Positions 22,962 through 32,617 of a stretch of 64,000 bases of DNA are shown piece by piece. Source of the DNA: Pseudodesulfovibrio tunisiensis (lineage in GTDB: Bacteria > Desulfobacterota > Desulfovibrionia > Desulfovibrionales > Desulfovibrionaceae); NCBI RefSeq assembly GCF_022809775.1, contig NZ_CP094380.1:1723001-1787000 (forward strand), read 5' to 3'. The notes beneath the pieces were generated by a model. The model had not been told where the DNA came from, did no database searches, and was given only the letters and a program-made list of their open reading frames with translations. How positions within the stretch are numbered: the stretch's first letter is position 1; the number at the start of each line of letters is the position of its first letter. The translations under genes and the position numbers were made by a program.

Positions 22962-23152
22962 GCCGGATGTATTGCCCGTGGAACTGCCCCGGGTCAAGCG
23001 CAAGCCCCTTTAGAAAGCCCCCCCGCCGCGTCGCCCCGGCGCCCGGCCACTCCAATAAACGCGGATGAGAATTATTTTGCAAAAAAGCCGGAGTTGGCTT
23101 AGTTTTTTCACGTTCACATACTGATGCACACAGACTTGAAACACCCGAAACA

Positions 23153-24694
23153 ATGAATCAGATCGCACCCAAAAAACTCGGCAGAGACGAGCGTCTCGAC
23201 GCCTACCAGAAAAAACTTCGCACACTCAAGGACCGCTCTGCGCTCCGCGAGGTCGTGGAACGCGAACTGCTGCTCGAGTTCATCAACATCAATCACGGCA
23301 ACATCAGCGAATATCCGATGCTCGAAGCCCAGCAGAAAACAGTGGTCGAACTGCTGTGCGGCCGGGCCGGGCATGCCGGGTACGAATACATCCACAAGCA
23401 TGTCGGCAGATTCATCGTCCTGCTTGCCCATTACGAAAAAGCGGTCAAGACCGGGGACGAGGCCGCCACGGCCGACCACCAGGCCAACCTGCTCAATACC
23501 GAAGGCCTGCTCATCAAGTGCGTTCAGGGCATTGTCTATGCCATGGCCCTGATCACGGACAATTTCGAGGAAATGGTACTCCGCCATTTCGGACAGGGGG
23601 CGCTCAAGGAATATAGCGCCCTGATCGAAAAGCACGAACTGGACCACCGCTTCTGGACCGGACTTGTGGAACAGTTCATTGCCAAACGCGTGGACGAAGC
23701 CCATGCCGAAATTCTGGCCAACGCCAAGTTCGACATTTCCAAGGAAAAGAATTTCCTGGTCATCCGTTTCCTGTTCGACGACATTCTGGCCAAGCTCAAC
23801 CCCACCAGCCAGAAGATCGACAAGACCCGCATCCAGAAGGGCTACGTGCACAGCCGCACCGATGAACAGGGCAAGGCCATGGCCAAGCTGACGCACGGAC
23901 TGCTCGCAAAGAACTTTTCCAGCCTTGGCGAAACCGGCGAAGTCTCGAACAAGGAAATTCTTCAGGCCAGCCGCATTGCCTGCATCGACACCGCCACGCA
24001 GGAATTCTTCACCCGCTATCAGGAAAAGGTCGCTCTGGCCAAGACACCGGACACGGACAAACGCGACACGGAACAGAAGAAGCAGGATCAGATGCAGTTC
24101 AAGTTCCTGCTGGATCAGGTCGTGGCCACCGGAACCGGCGCATCCATTGCCATCGGCATGACCAGTGACCACTTCTTCCGCGCGCTCGGCGATTTCGTGC
24201 CCGATCAGATCGAGGCCATGCGTGCCCTTGCCAAGGATTTCAGCATCCCGACACTGGAAAAAATCCTCTTCTTCCTGCTTGAGAACCACTACATGCACAT
24301 GCTTCGGGAAATCGGCCGCGACGAAGGCGGAAAGGTGCAGGTGCGCAGCGGACGGGCGCGACGCGTGCCCGAAGCGGCTGTGGACGAGCTGCCGCACATG
24401 AGCAAGATTCGCAAGAAACAGCTCTGGGCCAAGGACCCCACCCGGGAAGGCATGCTGCTCTTCAAGCCCAAGACCGCCAAGCAGCTCGCGTCCAGCATGG
24501 ACATGCTCAGTCTGGAACCGGAACTTGTGGAAAGAATCCGCTCCTTCTGGACCAAATGCCTGTACCGCGTGGACATCATGGTGCTCGTCAACCTCGAACT
24601 CGTGGCGCGAACCTCAACCAATCTCAAGAACAGGCTCGCCGAAATCCTGCGGAAATACGGCGTGGCACCCGCCGCGTCCGAAGAGGAAATCTAG
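23153..24694 (+). CDS. Large helical cytoplasmic protein, unrecognised family
   Basis: This 513-residue protein is alpha-helix-rich and soluble, without signal peptide or obvious membrane segments. Landmarks are RDERLDAYQKKLRTLKDRSALREVVERELL near the start, a Lys/Glu/Gln-rich middle (DKRDTEQKKQDQMQFKFLLDQ) and a basic FWTKCLYRVDIMVLVNLELVARTSTNLKNRLAEIL end. I know no domain in it. Upstream is an AT-rich stretch with a small AAGCC/GGCTT hairpin and six T at about 23090-23112. A convergent repeat element follows the stop. Confidence 0.75.
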   Translation: MNQIAPKKLGRDERLDAYQKKLRTLKDRSALREVVERELLLEFININHGNISEYPMLEAQQKTVVELLCGRAGHAGYEYIHKHVGRFIVLLAHYEKAVKTGDEAATADHQANLLNTEGLLIKCVQGIVYAMALITDNFEEMVLRHFGQGALKEYSALIEKHELDHRFWTGLVEQFIAKRVDEAHAEILANAKFDISKEKNFLVIRFLFDDILAKLNPTSQKIDKTRIQKGYVHSRTDEQGKAMAKLTHGLLAKNFSSLGETGEVSNKEILQASRIACIDTATQEFFTRYQEKVALAKTPDTDKRDTEQKKQDQMQFKFLLDQVVATGTGASIAIGMTSDHFFRALGDFVPDQIEAMRALAKDFSIPTLEKILFFLLENHYMHMLREIGRDEGGKVQVRSGRARRVPEAAVDELPHMSKIRKKQLWAKDPTREGMLLFKPKTAKQLASSMDMLSLEPELVERIRSFWTKCLYRVDIMVLVNLELVARTSTNLKNRLAEILRKYGVAPAASEEEI

Positions 24695-25004
24695 CGGCCT
24701 TCGGCGACCCTCCCCGGGGGCCGGGCGCTGCCCGGACCCGCCAAGGAGCAAGGCCCCTTGGATCCCCATCTGTTTCCGAAACAGGAAGAGGCCGGCTGCA
24801 AGCCCTGACGGGACAAGCAGCAGGCCTCTTCCTGTTCCGGAAACGGGCAGTCTCAAGAAAACACTTCCATCCTTTGCCAGTTCCCCCTGAATTCCGTTTT
24901 TTTTCGCAGGGAAATCCTCGCTCTTCAGCGACCAGCTACGCCGTCAGACAGCCTTTCGGGCAGAACGGGCCGAATCGAAGTTTCCCTGGTCGCCAAAGGC
25001 ATTC
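24695..25004. repeat. Convergent-gene repeat element, copy 1, with long hairpin
   Basis: The element fills the whole gap between two converging genes. A 41-bp block at 24735-24775 is identical to 50622-50662. It is followed by a 28-bp hairpin (24772-24844; two mismatches; apical CCCTGACGGGA). A right end (from about 24960, GGGCCGAATC...CTGGTCGCC) is shared with copy 2 and reaches the stop codon of purU. Stem sequences differ between copies, yet each pairs with itself. Confidence 0.75.
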
Positions 25005-25886
25005 CTACCGACGAAAAACAATGGTCTTGTTGCCGTCCACGATGACGCGATCCTGAACGTGCCACTGCACGGCGCGAGCAAGGACATGGCGTTCGATGTC
25101 CGCGCCGAGGCGTTTGAGGTCCTCGACCGTATGGCTGTGGGTGACACGGTTCACGTCCTGTTCGATGATCGGTCCCTGATCAAGGTCCTCGGTCACGTAA
25201 TGGGCAGTCGCACCGATGAGCTTCACGCCGCGCTCATGGGCACGGCGATAGGGATCGGCCCCGATGAACGCGGGCAGAAAGGAGTGGTGGATGTTGATGA
25301 TCCGATTGGGATAGCGGGTCACGAAATCCCCGGTCAGGATTTGCATGTACCGGGCGAGCACCACCACATCGGCCTGTCCGTCGAGGTGGGCGAGGATGGC
25401 GTCCTCGGCAGCGACCTTTTCGCGCAGGGAACGTCCCACCGGGACATGGTGAAACGGCACGCCGAAGAATTCCACGGACTTGCGCAGATCCGGGTGGTTG
25501 CTGATGACCATGGTGATGTCGGCTTCAAGGGAACCGGTGCGCCAGCGCCAGAGGAGTTCCATGAGCGCGTGGTCCACCTTGGAGACCAGAATGGCGACCT
25601 TCTTCTTGCGCCAGACCGGATTCATGGTCCAGTCCATGTCAAAATTCCCGGCCACATCGGCCTGAAACTGTTCGCGCAGGTCCTCCAGCCCGTCCATGTC
25701 CATGCCCGGGAGGTAGAATTCGTTGCGCATGAAGAAATGTCCGCCCTCGGGGTCGGTGGAGTGCTGGTCCGAGTGAATGATGTTCACCCCGTGGGAATGC
25801 AGAAAACCGCTGACAGCGGCAACAATGCCGGGCCGATCCGGGCAGGTGATGAGCAGCCTGACCGTACTTTTCGTGGAATCGCTCAT
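25005..25886 (-). CDS. purU: Formyltetrahydrofolate deformylase
   Basis: The 293-residue enzyme hydrolyses 10-formyl-THF to formate and THF. An N-terminal ACT domain (VRLLITCPDRPGIVAAVSGFLHSHGVNI) precedes the formyltransferase-type domain with INIHHSFLPAFIGADPYRRAHERGVKLIGATAHYVTEDLDQGPII. The start at 25886 has AGGAAAG upstream. It is divergent from gmhA, with about 190 bp between them that contain plausible promoters. Confidence 0.95.
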   Translation of the reverse strand: MSDSTKSTVRLLITCPDRPGIVAAVSGFLHSHGVNIIHSDQHSTDPEGGHFFMRNEFYLPGMDMDGLEDLREQFQADVAGNFDMDWTMNPVWRKKKVAILVSKVDHALMELLWRWRTGSLEADITMVISNHPDLRKSVEFFGVPFHHVPVGRSLREKVAAEDAILAHLDGQADVVVLARYMQILTGDFVTRYPNRIINIHHSFLPAFIGADPYRRAHERGVKLIGATAHYVTEDLDQGPIIEQDVNRVTHSHTVEDLKRLGADIERHVLARAVQWHVQDRVIVDGNKTIVFRR

Positions 25887-26075
25887 ATGTCTTTCCTGAA
25901 TGTTGTCCGTAAAATGTGCGCGCAACGCGATGCGCAGCCATTGGCAGTAGCGCAATTCGCCACGAAACTGAAGAGAAGAATTCGTCCTGCCGCTGTCTGG
26001 ACAATTGCAGGGGCCGGGGATTTGCTGTAATGTCCGGCACTGCGCAAAGCGCAATACTTCAAAGGAATGCTCTAC

Positions 26076-26696
26076 ATGTCTGAATCCGCCCTGAAAAAAG
26101 TCCTGGACCATGCGGAAAGCGGCCTTGTCGCCCGCAAGGAATTCTTTGATACGAAATCCGAACAGATCGTGGACATTGCCCGCACCATGGCCGTGTGCCT
26201 GGCCGAGGGCGGCAAGGTCATGTTCTGCGGCAATGGTGGCAGCGCAGCGGACAGCCAGCATCTGGCCGCGGAATTCGTGAACCGCTTCAAGATGGAACGC
26301 CCGGCCCTTCCCGGCCTGGCCCTGACCACGGATTCCTCCATTCTCACGGCCATAGGCAACGACTATTCCTTTGACGAAGTGTTCGAAAAGCAGGTCATGG
26401 GGCTGGGCCGCCCCGGGGACATTCTGGTCGGCCTGTCCACGTCCGGTACCAGCGTGAACGTGATCCGCGCCATGCGCGAGGCAAGGCGCAAGGGCATCAT
26501 CACCGTGGGCCTGAGCGGTCGCAACGCCGGGGAAATGGGCCCCGTGGCCGACCATGTGCTCACCGTGCCATCCGGGGATACCCCGATCATTCAGGAAGTC
26601 CATATCGCGGCCGGACACATGCTCTGCCATCTTGTGGACCACTTCCTGTTCGAAGCCGTGGCCGAGCTCACCCCCTATCTGTCCCAGGGCGACTGA
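26076..26696 (+). CDS. gmhA: Phosphoheptose isomerase
   Basis: The 206-residue SIS-domain protein converts sedoheptulose 7-phosphate to D-glycero-D-manno-heptose 7-phosphate for lipopolysaccharide. Landmarks: FCGNGGSAADSQHLAAEFVNRF, DILVGLSTSGTSVNVIRAM, and the metal/active-site HIAAGHMLCHLVDHFL. The ATG at 26076 has AAAGGA 9 nt upstream; the ATG at 26067 is too close to it. A receiver gene follows after 14 bp. Confidence 0.95.
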   Translation: MSESALKKVLDHAESGLVARKEFFDTKSEQIVDIARTMAVCLAEGGKVMFCGNGGSAADSQHLAAEFVNRFKMERPALPGLALTTDSSILTAIGNDYSFDEVFEKQVMGLGRPGDILVGLSTSGTSVNVIRAMREARRKGIITVGLSGRNAGEMGPVADHVLTVPSGDTPIIQEVHIAAGHMLCHLVDHFLFEAVAELTPYLSQGD

Positions 26697-26710
26697 TCCG
26701 AGGAAACTCC

Positions 26711-27124
26711 ATGCGCACCCTCATCGTCGAAGACACGCTCATCAATCAGGAATTCCTCAGGATGATCATGGAGCCGTGGGGAACGTGCGTGGTGTCCGAA
26801 ACCGGAGAGGATGCGCTCCGACAGGTACGCGCGGCTCTGGAGGCGCATTCGCCCTTCAAGCTGATCTTCATGGACATCATGCTGCCGGGCATGGACGGAC
26901 TTCAGACACTGGAATCCATCCGCGCCCTGGAACGCGAAACCGGCGTATCTCAGGAAGACGAAGCCCGGGTCATCGTGACCACGGCTCTGGACGATGACAT
27001 GGCCGCGACCCGTGCCTATTTTCAGGGACAGGCCGTGTCCTACATCACCAAACCCATCCGTCAGGAAAAGATCGAAGAGGAACTCCGGCGGCTGGCGCTC
27101 ATCCACCCCGCGGAAACAGCGTAG
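26711..27124 (+). CDS. Single-domain response regulator (CheY-like)
   Basis: This 137-residue receiver domain has the acidic pocket (VEDT), the acceptor Asp in FMDIMLPGMDG, the Thr in VTTALDD and the Lys in YITKP. It lacks an output domain, so it works by protein contact or phosphotransfer. No kinase is adjacent. It is probably cotranscribed with gmhA. Confidence 0.9.
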   Translation: MRTLIVEDTLINQEFLRMIMEPWGTCVVSETGEDALRQVRAALEAHSPFKLIFMDIMLPGMDGLQTLESIRALERETGVSQEDEARVIVTTALDDDMAATRAYFQGQAVSYITKPIRQEKIEEELRRLALIHPAETA

Positions 27125-27130
27125 CCCCCG

Positions 27131-28237
27131 TCAGGGTCGATCGAGACGCGCCTTGAGACACAGGATGCGCATGCAGGATTCGGCCAGCCGCTTTCGCGTC
27201 AGTTCCCCGGCCTCCACAGCCCTGACCAGCGCCCCGTGCACCCGGGCCGCCACATCCGGATCGTAGCGCAGATTGTTTCCCAGAAGCAGCATGTCCGCCC
27301 CGGCCTGCACGGCCATGACTGCGGCCCGTTCCAGTCCGTAGCGATCGGCCACGGCCCGCATGTCCAGATCATCCGTGATCACCACCCCGGAAAATCCCAG
27401 TTCCTTTCGCAGCAGTCCGCCGAGGACATCCGGAGACAGGGTTGCTGGACGCTCCGGGTCGAGATTCGCATTGAACACATGCGCGGTCATGACCGCATCG
27501 GCCAAACCGGCTTCGACAGCCTGACGAAAGGGAACGAGTTCGGAACGCGTCCATGTGTGGGTCACATCCACCACGCCGAGATGCGTATCCCCGACCGCAC
27601 TGCCGTGCCCGGGAAAATGCTTGACGCAAGCCAGCACCCCGGCGGAATGCAGCCCTTCGATGAATGCCATTCCGTGGGCTGCCACGATTTCCGGCTCCGA
27701 GGAAAAGCTGCGGTCCAACGCCCCGATGGCAGCTCCGTCCGGGGCCACGGCCACGTCCAGACACGGTGCGAAATCCATGTTGAATCCGCAGTTTCGTAGC
27801 TGCTGTCCGGCCTTGGCCCCGGCAAGCATGGTCACGGCCAACGTCCCGGCCCCCAACGATCTTGCCGACGGAGTTTCCGCGAACCCGTTTTCCGCCTTGA
27901 GCCGCTGCACCCTGCCGCCTTCCTGATCCACGCCCACGAGCAGCGGCGTTCTTGCATATCCCTGAAGTCGGGCAATGAGCCGCCGAACCTGATCCGGGCT
28001 CTGAATGTTCCGCACCGGGCTTTTCAGGGCCACATCGCGATCGAACAGGATCACCCCGCCAAGATGCCGCTCCCGGATGTCCCGGACAACAGGCGACGTC
28101 TCATCCACGTCCAGCCCGCGGAATCCGGCCATGATCATCTGCCCGGCCATGTACTCCACGGAAAGGTTTTCCGCACAGGCCGAACCGGGCGCAAGCAGCA
28201 CGAGACAGAACAGGACGACGAACAGCAATCGGGACAT
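27131..28237 (-). CDS. nagZ: Exported glycoside hydrolase family 3 beta-N-acetylhexosaminidase
   Basis: The 368-residue protein has a signal peptide (MSRLLFVVLFCLVLLAPGSACA) followed by a GH3 catalytic domain: VGVDQEGGRVQRL, KHFPGHGSAVGDTHLG (catalytic His/Asp loop of NagZ) and VVITDDLDM (nucleophile Asp). NagZ removes N-acetylglucosamine from muropeptides. The classic enzyme is cytoplasmic, so an exported form here is notable. The start has AAAAGGAG. Confidence 0.9.
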   Translation of the reverse strand: MSRLLFVVLFCLVLLAPGSACAENLSVEYMAGQMIMAGFRGLDVDETSPVVRDIRERHLGGVILFDRDVALKSPVRNIQSPDQVRRLIARLQGYARTPLLVGVDQEGGRVQRLKAENGFAETPSARSLGAGTLAVTMLAGAKAGQQLRNCGFNMDFAPCLDVAVAPDGAAIGALDRSFSSEPEIVAAHGMAFIEGLHSAGVLACVKHFPGHGSAVGDTHLGVVDVTHTWTRSELVPFRQAVEAGLADAVMTAHVFNANLDPERPATLSPDVLGGLLRKELGFSGVVITDDLDMRAVADRYGLERAAVMAVQAGADMLLLGNNLRYDPDVAARVHGALVRAVEAGELTRKRLAESCMRILCLKARLDRP

Positions 28238-28318
28238 GGGCACTCCTTTTTGGGACAGCTTCTGAATAGATGGTCGCGCCCCGGGACGCAACCCCACCGC
28301 TTCCCTCTAGGCGGAATC

Positions 28319-29320
28319 ATGTTTTTCTCATACAATCGAATGATGCGCAGGGTATTTCTCACTCCACGCCTTCGAACCAGACACATCCATGCATGGGAGA
28401 ATCTGGCCGGACATATTCCGGGCCATGAAGATGCACCTCTGGATCGAAAGACCGCCCGACTATGGGAACTGGTGCTCTCGGCCCGGCGCGTGCCGCATCG
28501 GGTCCGGCGCATCCCCGGGGGATGGGAAGTGGGAGTCCGCCCCTTTGCTCTGGACAGAGCAGTTTCCGAACTTACCTTGTTCCTTGCGGAAAACAGGGAA
28601 ACCATTCCCGGTTTCCCGCCCGTGTCCGGCAAGACCGCTCCGGCAGGCCCCTCGATCTGGGCCATCTTTCTGCTCGTAGCCTTTTACGCGGCCTGCAATC
28701 GCGTGTATCCTGGCATGAGCGCGCTCCCGGTCCATTGGCTGGAGCTGGGCAGCGCCAACGCAGCGGCCGTACTGGACGGCGAATGGTGGCGGCTGGCAAC
28801 CGGCCTGACCCTGCATGGGGATGCAGCCCACATCATGGGCAACGCGGTCATCGGCGGGGTGTTCGCCTGGCTGGCATGCGCCCGGCTCGGCTCCGGTCTG
28901 GCATGGCTGCTGATCATGGTCTGCGGCATTGCCGGGAACCTGCTCAATGCTCTGGCGCTCGGCCCGCCCCATGATTCCATCGGATTTTCCACGGCCGTGT
29001 TCGGCGCAGCCGGACTGCTGGGCGGGACCATGCCGTTCGCAGCGAACCACCCCGAACGCATGAGCCTGCAAAAGACGATCAGGTCCGCGTTCGTGCCCGT
29101 GGCTGCGTCCCTCGGCCTGCTTGCCCTGCTCGGGGCGGGCGAGGATACGGACCTCGGCGCCCATTTCTTCGGATTCGGTGCCGGACTGTTTCTGGGGCTG
29201 GCCGCCGGAGCTGCCACGGCCCGATTCGGCCGACCGGGGCAGCGTGCGGACCGCATCCTGTATGCGCTGGCCCTGTTCCTGCCCATTGCGGCATGGAGCG
29301 CGGCATGGCTCGCTGCATGA
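28319..29320 (+). CDS. Rhomboid-family intramembrane serine protease
   Basis: The 333-residue protein has a soluble N-terminal part of about 115 residues and then at least six membrane segments. The catalytic pair is visible: GFSTAVFGAAG (GxSxxxxG, Ser) and DLGAHFFGFGAG (His). It also has the HGDAAHIMGNAVIGG segment, which corresponds to the family's HxxxxHxxxN. It cleaves membrane proteins within the bilayer; substrates are unknown. The start at 28319 has a weak ribosome-binding site. Confidence 0.88.
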   Translation: MFFSYNRMMRRVFLTPRLRTRHIHAWENLAGHIPGHEDAPLDRKTARLWELVLSARRVPHRVRRIPGGWEVGVRPFALDRAVSELTLFLAENRETIPGFPPVSGKTAPAGPSIWAIFLLVAFYAACNRVYPGMSALPVHWLELGSANAAAVLDGEWWRLATGLTLHGDAAHIMGNAVIGGVFAWLACARLGSGLAWLLIMVCGIAGNLLNALALGPPHDSIGFSTAVFGAAGLLGGTMPFAANHPERMSLQKTIRSAFVPVAASLGLLALLGAGEDTDLGAHFFGFGAGLFLGLAAGAATARFGRPGQRADRILYALALFLPIAAWSAAWLAA

Positions 29321-29410
29321 GCCACTGCATCCGCAACGAGGCGATTGACATGCACCGGGGTTTCTGTTTGTTTCCTCGCCGTTGCAACAACAGGGAAGAA
29401 TGGTGACACC

Positions 29411-30211
29411 ATGTCCGATACAATCATAGCAATGCGGGATGTATGCTTTGCGTACAACGGTCCCCGCGTTCTGGACAACGTGACCCTCACCGTGAGGCGG
29501 GGCGATTTCATGGCCATGCTCGGCCCGAACGGGGGCGGCAAGTCCACGCTTCTGAAACTCATGCTCGGCCTGATCCGCCCGGATTCCGGTTCGGTGCGCA
29601 TCCTTGACCGTGCTCCGGGAGACGCAGGCGGCAGCATCGGCTACCTGCCCCAGCACACGCATGTTTCCAAGGCATTCCCCATTTCCGTGATGGACGCGGT
29701 CCGGCTGGGCATGATCCGGCCCGGACTGGGCGGCATCATGGGATTGGGCAGTCCGAAGCGGGATTCGGGCAAGGCACGGGAAGCCCTGGAACGCGTGGGA
29801 CTGGCCGGATTTGAAACACGGCGTCTGGCCGACCTGTCCGGTGGCCAGCAGCAGCGCGTGTTCATTGCCCGGGCTCTGGTTTCCCGCCCCGAGCTGCTCC
29901 TGCTGGACGAACCCACGGCCAGCGTGGACCCGGCCAGCCGCAACGAATTGTTCACCCTGCTCGGAGAGCTCAACAACGACATGACCATCGTCATGGTCAG
30001 TCACGACATTTCCGCGCTTGCCACCTGCGTCAAATCCGTGGCCTGCGTGAATCGCAGCGTGCATTTCCACGAACGGCCGGAAATAACCGGAGACATGTTC
30101 CGCATGGCCTACGGCGCACGGGACGGCCTGAGCTGCCCCGTGGAACTCATCGCCCACGGCACGGTGCCCCACCGGGTATTGGAAGAACACGATCGGGAAG
30201 AGGCGGAATAA
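29411..30211 (+). CDS. znuC: Zinc/manganese-type ABC transporter ATP-binding protein
   Basis: This 266-residue ABC ATPase has Walker A GPNGGGKST, signature LSGGQQQRV, Walker B LLLDEPT and the switch His (MVSHD). It precedes and abuts a ZnuB-type permease gene, which fixes the family; zinc against manganese cannot be decided. No substrate-binding protein gene is adjacent. A GTTGCAAC palindrome lies just upstream (about 29381-29388). Confidence 0.9.
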   Translation: MSDTIIAMRDVCFAYNGPRVLDNVTLTVRRGDFMAMLGPNGGGKSTLLKLMLGLIRPDSGSVRILDRAPGDAGGSIGYLPQHTHVSKAFPISVMDAVRLGMIRPGLGGIMGLGSPKRDSGKAREALERVGLAGFETRRLADLSGGQQQRVFIARALVSRPELLLLDEPTASVDPASRNELFTLLGELNNDMTIVMVSHDISALATCVKSVACVNRSVHFHERPEITGDMFRMAYGARDGLSCPVELIAHGTVPHRVLEEHDREEAE

Positions 30212-31021
30212 ATGGATATCCTTCAACACGGCTTCATGCAGAACGCCCTGATCGCCGGTCTTCTCGCCAGCGTGATCTGCGGGGTGATCGGTTCACTGGT
30301 GGTGGTCAACCGCATATCCTTCATTTCGGGCGGCATTGCGCACGCCTCGTACGGCGGAGTCGGATTGGCCTTTTTTCTGGGGCTGCCCGTACTGCCCGTC
30401 ACCGAGGCGTTCACCGTGGGCGCGGCCCTGATCATGGCGCTCGTCACCCTGCACGCCCGGGAACGATCCGACACCGTGATCGGCGTGCTCTGGGCCGCAG
30501 GCATGGCGCTGGGCATCATTCTTCTGGATTTCACCCCGGGCTACAACGTGGACCTGATGAGCTACCTGTTCGGCAGCATACTCGCCGTGCCGCACGAGGA
30601 CCTGTGGCACATGGCCGCGCTATCCGTGTCCGTGCTCGCCGTGGTGGCCGTGTTCTATCGGGGATTCCTGATCATGAGCTTCGACGAGGAATTCGCACGC
30701 GCCCGTGGCGTGCCCGTGGACTTCCTGTACGTGGCGCTCATCGTGATGATCGCCCTGTCCGTGGTCATGGTCATTCAGGTGGTGGGCCTGATACTGGTCA
30801 TCGCCCTGCTCACGATTCCGCCGTTCATTGCGGAGCGCCGCACCGGAACGCTGGGAGTCATGATGGCGGTTTCCTGCGTGTTGAACGCGCTCTTCACCGT
30901 GACCGGGCTTTGGCTCTCGTTCCAACTGGACATCACATCCGGCGCGGCCATCATTGCCGTGGCCTCGGTCGGCTTCTTCCTTTCCCTGCTCCTGCCCGGA
31001 AAGCAGCGCGCCGCAGCCTGA
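30212..31021 (+). CDS. znuB: Zinc/manganese-type ABC transporter permease
   Basis: This 269-residue protein has about eight membrane segments and ABC-3 family landmarks: RISFISGGIAHASYGGVGLAFFLG, FGSILAVPHEDLW, FDEEFARARGVPVDFLY and LTIPPFIAERR. It starts immediately after the stop of znuC and forms the channel of the transporter. The DNA after its stop belongs to a convergent gene. Confidence 0.92.
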   Translation: MDILQHGFMQNALIAGLLASVICGVIGSLVVVNRISFISGGIAHASYGGVGLAFFLGLPVLPVTEAFTVGAALIMALVTLHARERSDTVIGVLWAAGMALGIILLDFTPGYNVDLMSYLFGSILAVPHEDLWHMAALSVSVLAVVAVFYRGFLIMSFDEEFARARGVPVDFLYVALIVMIALSVVMVIQVVGLILVIALLTIPPFIAERRTGTLGVMMAVSCVLNALFTVTGLWLSFQLDITSGAAIIAVASVGFFLSLLLPGKQRAAA

Positions 31022-31025
31022 CGAA

Positions 31026-31451
31026 TCAGTCCAGCATGTCCCGCAGCCAGACCTGAAACACGGGTTCGACCTGCCCCCGGATGCGGGACAATCCCGGCTG
31101 GGATTTGGCAAAGTAGACCACAACACGCGATCCGGGCCGAAGATCGGCCCAGCGTTCCCGGGGCATGGGGGCAACAGCACGCCGCGCAAACCCGTCCCGG
31201 TCCACATAGGCATATTCCACGCCATAGCGGGACAGGGAATCCTCGCCCGCTCCCAGCGTACGCACGGCAGTGACCAACCCCACGGTTTTCACCTCGCCAT
31301 ACAGCCGAAACCGCTCCTCGCGAAAAATGTCGTAGGGAATCAGGGCCAGTCCCCAGAGAAACGCGGCAATGAACAGGACGCCGAAGGTCCGGCGAACCGC
31401 GTTGTGCATGGGAGAGCGTTTTTTTCGCGCGTGCAGCAGAGGTCTGACCAT
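31026..31451 (-). CDS. DUF3592-like membrane protein
   Basis: The 141-residue protein has one hydrophobic segment (VLFIAAFLWGLALIPYDIF) and a beta-rich extracytoplasmic part (EVKTVGLVTAVRT..., YGVEYAYVDRDG, PGSRVVVYF) typical of DUF3592-like proteins. The start at 31451 has AAGGAGC 5 nt upstream. It converges with znuB. Function unknown. Confidence 0.7.
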   Translation of the reverse strand: MVRPLLHARKKRSPMHNAVRRTFGVLFIAAFLWGLALIPYDIFREERFRLYGEVKTVGLVTAVRTLGAGEDSLSRYGVEYAYVDRDGFARRAVAPMPRERWADLRPGSRVVVYFAKSQPGLSRIRGQVEPVFQVWLRDMLD

Positions 31452-31594
31452 ACCCGCTCCTTACACGCAAGCTCGCATTTATGCAACACACCGGAAATGC
31501 GGACGAATATGATTTTTCCGCTCTTTCTTGCTTTCAGGGGGCGACAGCGTACAATGCCTTCCCGTCAAAAAGGAGTCTTTGTCAGGTGAGAACC

Positions 31595-31975
31595 ATGTCC
31601 GGCAACGTCAGCGATCTGGAACAATGCATACGCCGCATGGCCGCACGCGTGCGGCAGGTGGATGCAGGAAAAACCGCCATGAGCTTCGGCGAGAATCCCT
31701 CCCCGGAAGTCCGGCCTCAGGGCTGGTGGGTGGTGGCGATTGGCGCGGAGCTGGACGCGAACTCCTTCGAGCAGCGCGAACAGGCCCGCGAGTCCCTGCG
31801 CACTCGCGTGGAGGCCGCAGGCGTGATGATTTCCGAATACGTCTGGGTCTGGGACGAATACGGTCAGGCCCAGCTCGTGATCAGCACCCTGCCCACCCGG
31901 GAGCGTGCCGAACGCCTTGCCGCGCGCCTGCGCACCAAGGGGCTGGACGTCCGCGTGCTGCGCGAACGGTTCTGA
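31595..31975 (+). CDS. Small protein of unknown function, SPOR-like features
   Basis: This 126-residue soluble protein has a WWVVAIGAELD strand near residue 45 and an end (ERAERLAARLRTKGLDVRVLRERF) whose pattern recalls SPOR domains, without a convincing match. The ATG at 31595 has AGGTGAG upstream; a GTG at 31586 is an alternative start. A terminator follows directly. Confidence 0.65.
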   Translation: MSGNVSDLEQCIRRMAARVRQVDAGKTAMSFGENPSPEVRPQGWWVVAIGAELDANSFEQREQARESLRTRVEAAGVMISEYVWVWDEYGQAQLVISTLPTRERAERLAARLRTKGLDVRVLRERF

Positions 31976-31995
31976 TCCCCGCTGCCATGAAAACC

Positions 31996-32033
31996 GAAAG
32001 CCCCCGCTCCTTTCCGGAACAGGGGCTTTTTCA
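31996..32033. terminator. Bidirectional terminator
   Basis: AAAGCCCCCG...CAGGGGCTTTTT with an inner GCTCC/GGAAC pairing forms the stem between the gene ending at 31975 and the convergent lipoprotein gene. Confidence 0.82.
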
Positions 32034-32050
32034 TTTCATCAACACCGATT

Positions 32051-32482
32051 CTACTCGGATACATACAGTCCTGTGGCCGAGGCTTCCCGCCTTCCGGTCG
32101 CCTCGTCCATCAGCATCATGTCGAACCCGCCGAACGGAACGGGATCGGCCTTGATGTAATAGCTCTTCCCGGCCTTCAGATCCCTGACCGTGATGCTGCC
32201 GTATTCATTGAAGGGAATGACGTTCTTCCTGAGGATCACGGTCGCATCCCCGGGGTCGACCAGCGCGTACCGATACCCGCCTCTGGTCAGGTAGCCGATG
32301 TCCGCGCCATTCAGGTCCACGTCCATGGTTTCCGCGCTGTTCACGAAACTGTCCGGCCGATACACGTACACAACGGCCTTGTCCTGCTGTTCCTCGATGT
32401 CCTGAAACGCCATCCGTTTGTCCACGCATCCCATCAGCAGCATCAGAATGCAGACCGCAGCCAATACGATCCCTTTCTTCAT
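32051..32482 (-). CDS. DUF2846-like lipoprotein
   Basis: The 143-residue precursor has a lipoprotein signal with lipobox LLMGC. The mature part AVVYVYRPDSFVNSAETMDVDLNG...GYRYALVDPGDATVILRKN resembles DUF2846 proteins. The start at 32482 has AAGGAGG. It should be anchored in the cell envelope; function unknown. Confidence 0.8.
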   Translation of the reverse strand: MKKGIVLAAVCILMLLMGCVDKRMAFQDIEEQQDKAVVYVYRPDSFVNSAETMDVDLNGADIGYLTRGGYRYALVDPGDATVILRKNVIPFNEYGSITVRDLKAGKSYYIKADPVPFGGFDMMLMDEATGRREASATGLYVSE

Positions 32483-32617
32483 ACAACCCTCCTTGATCTC
32501 GCACCATAGGAGGGCGGTCTGCCTTGAGCAATTATTTGCTGAAAGGGACATGACGGAAAAAGTCCGCCGCATTGACTGCGACGGACCGGAATTGCTCTGC
32601 GAAACGGGGAAACGCGG

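Noticed and set aside
29321..29410. Zur-type operator upstream of znuC
   Set aside because: Only an 8-bp GTTGCAAC palindrome is present, which does not match any zinc-repressor site I know well enough to claim.
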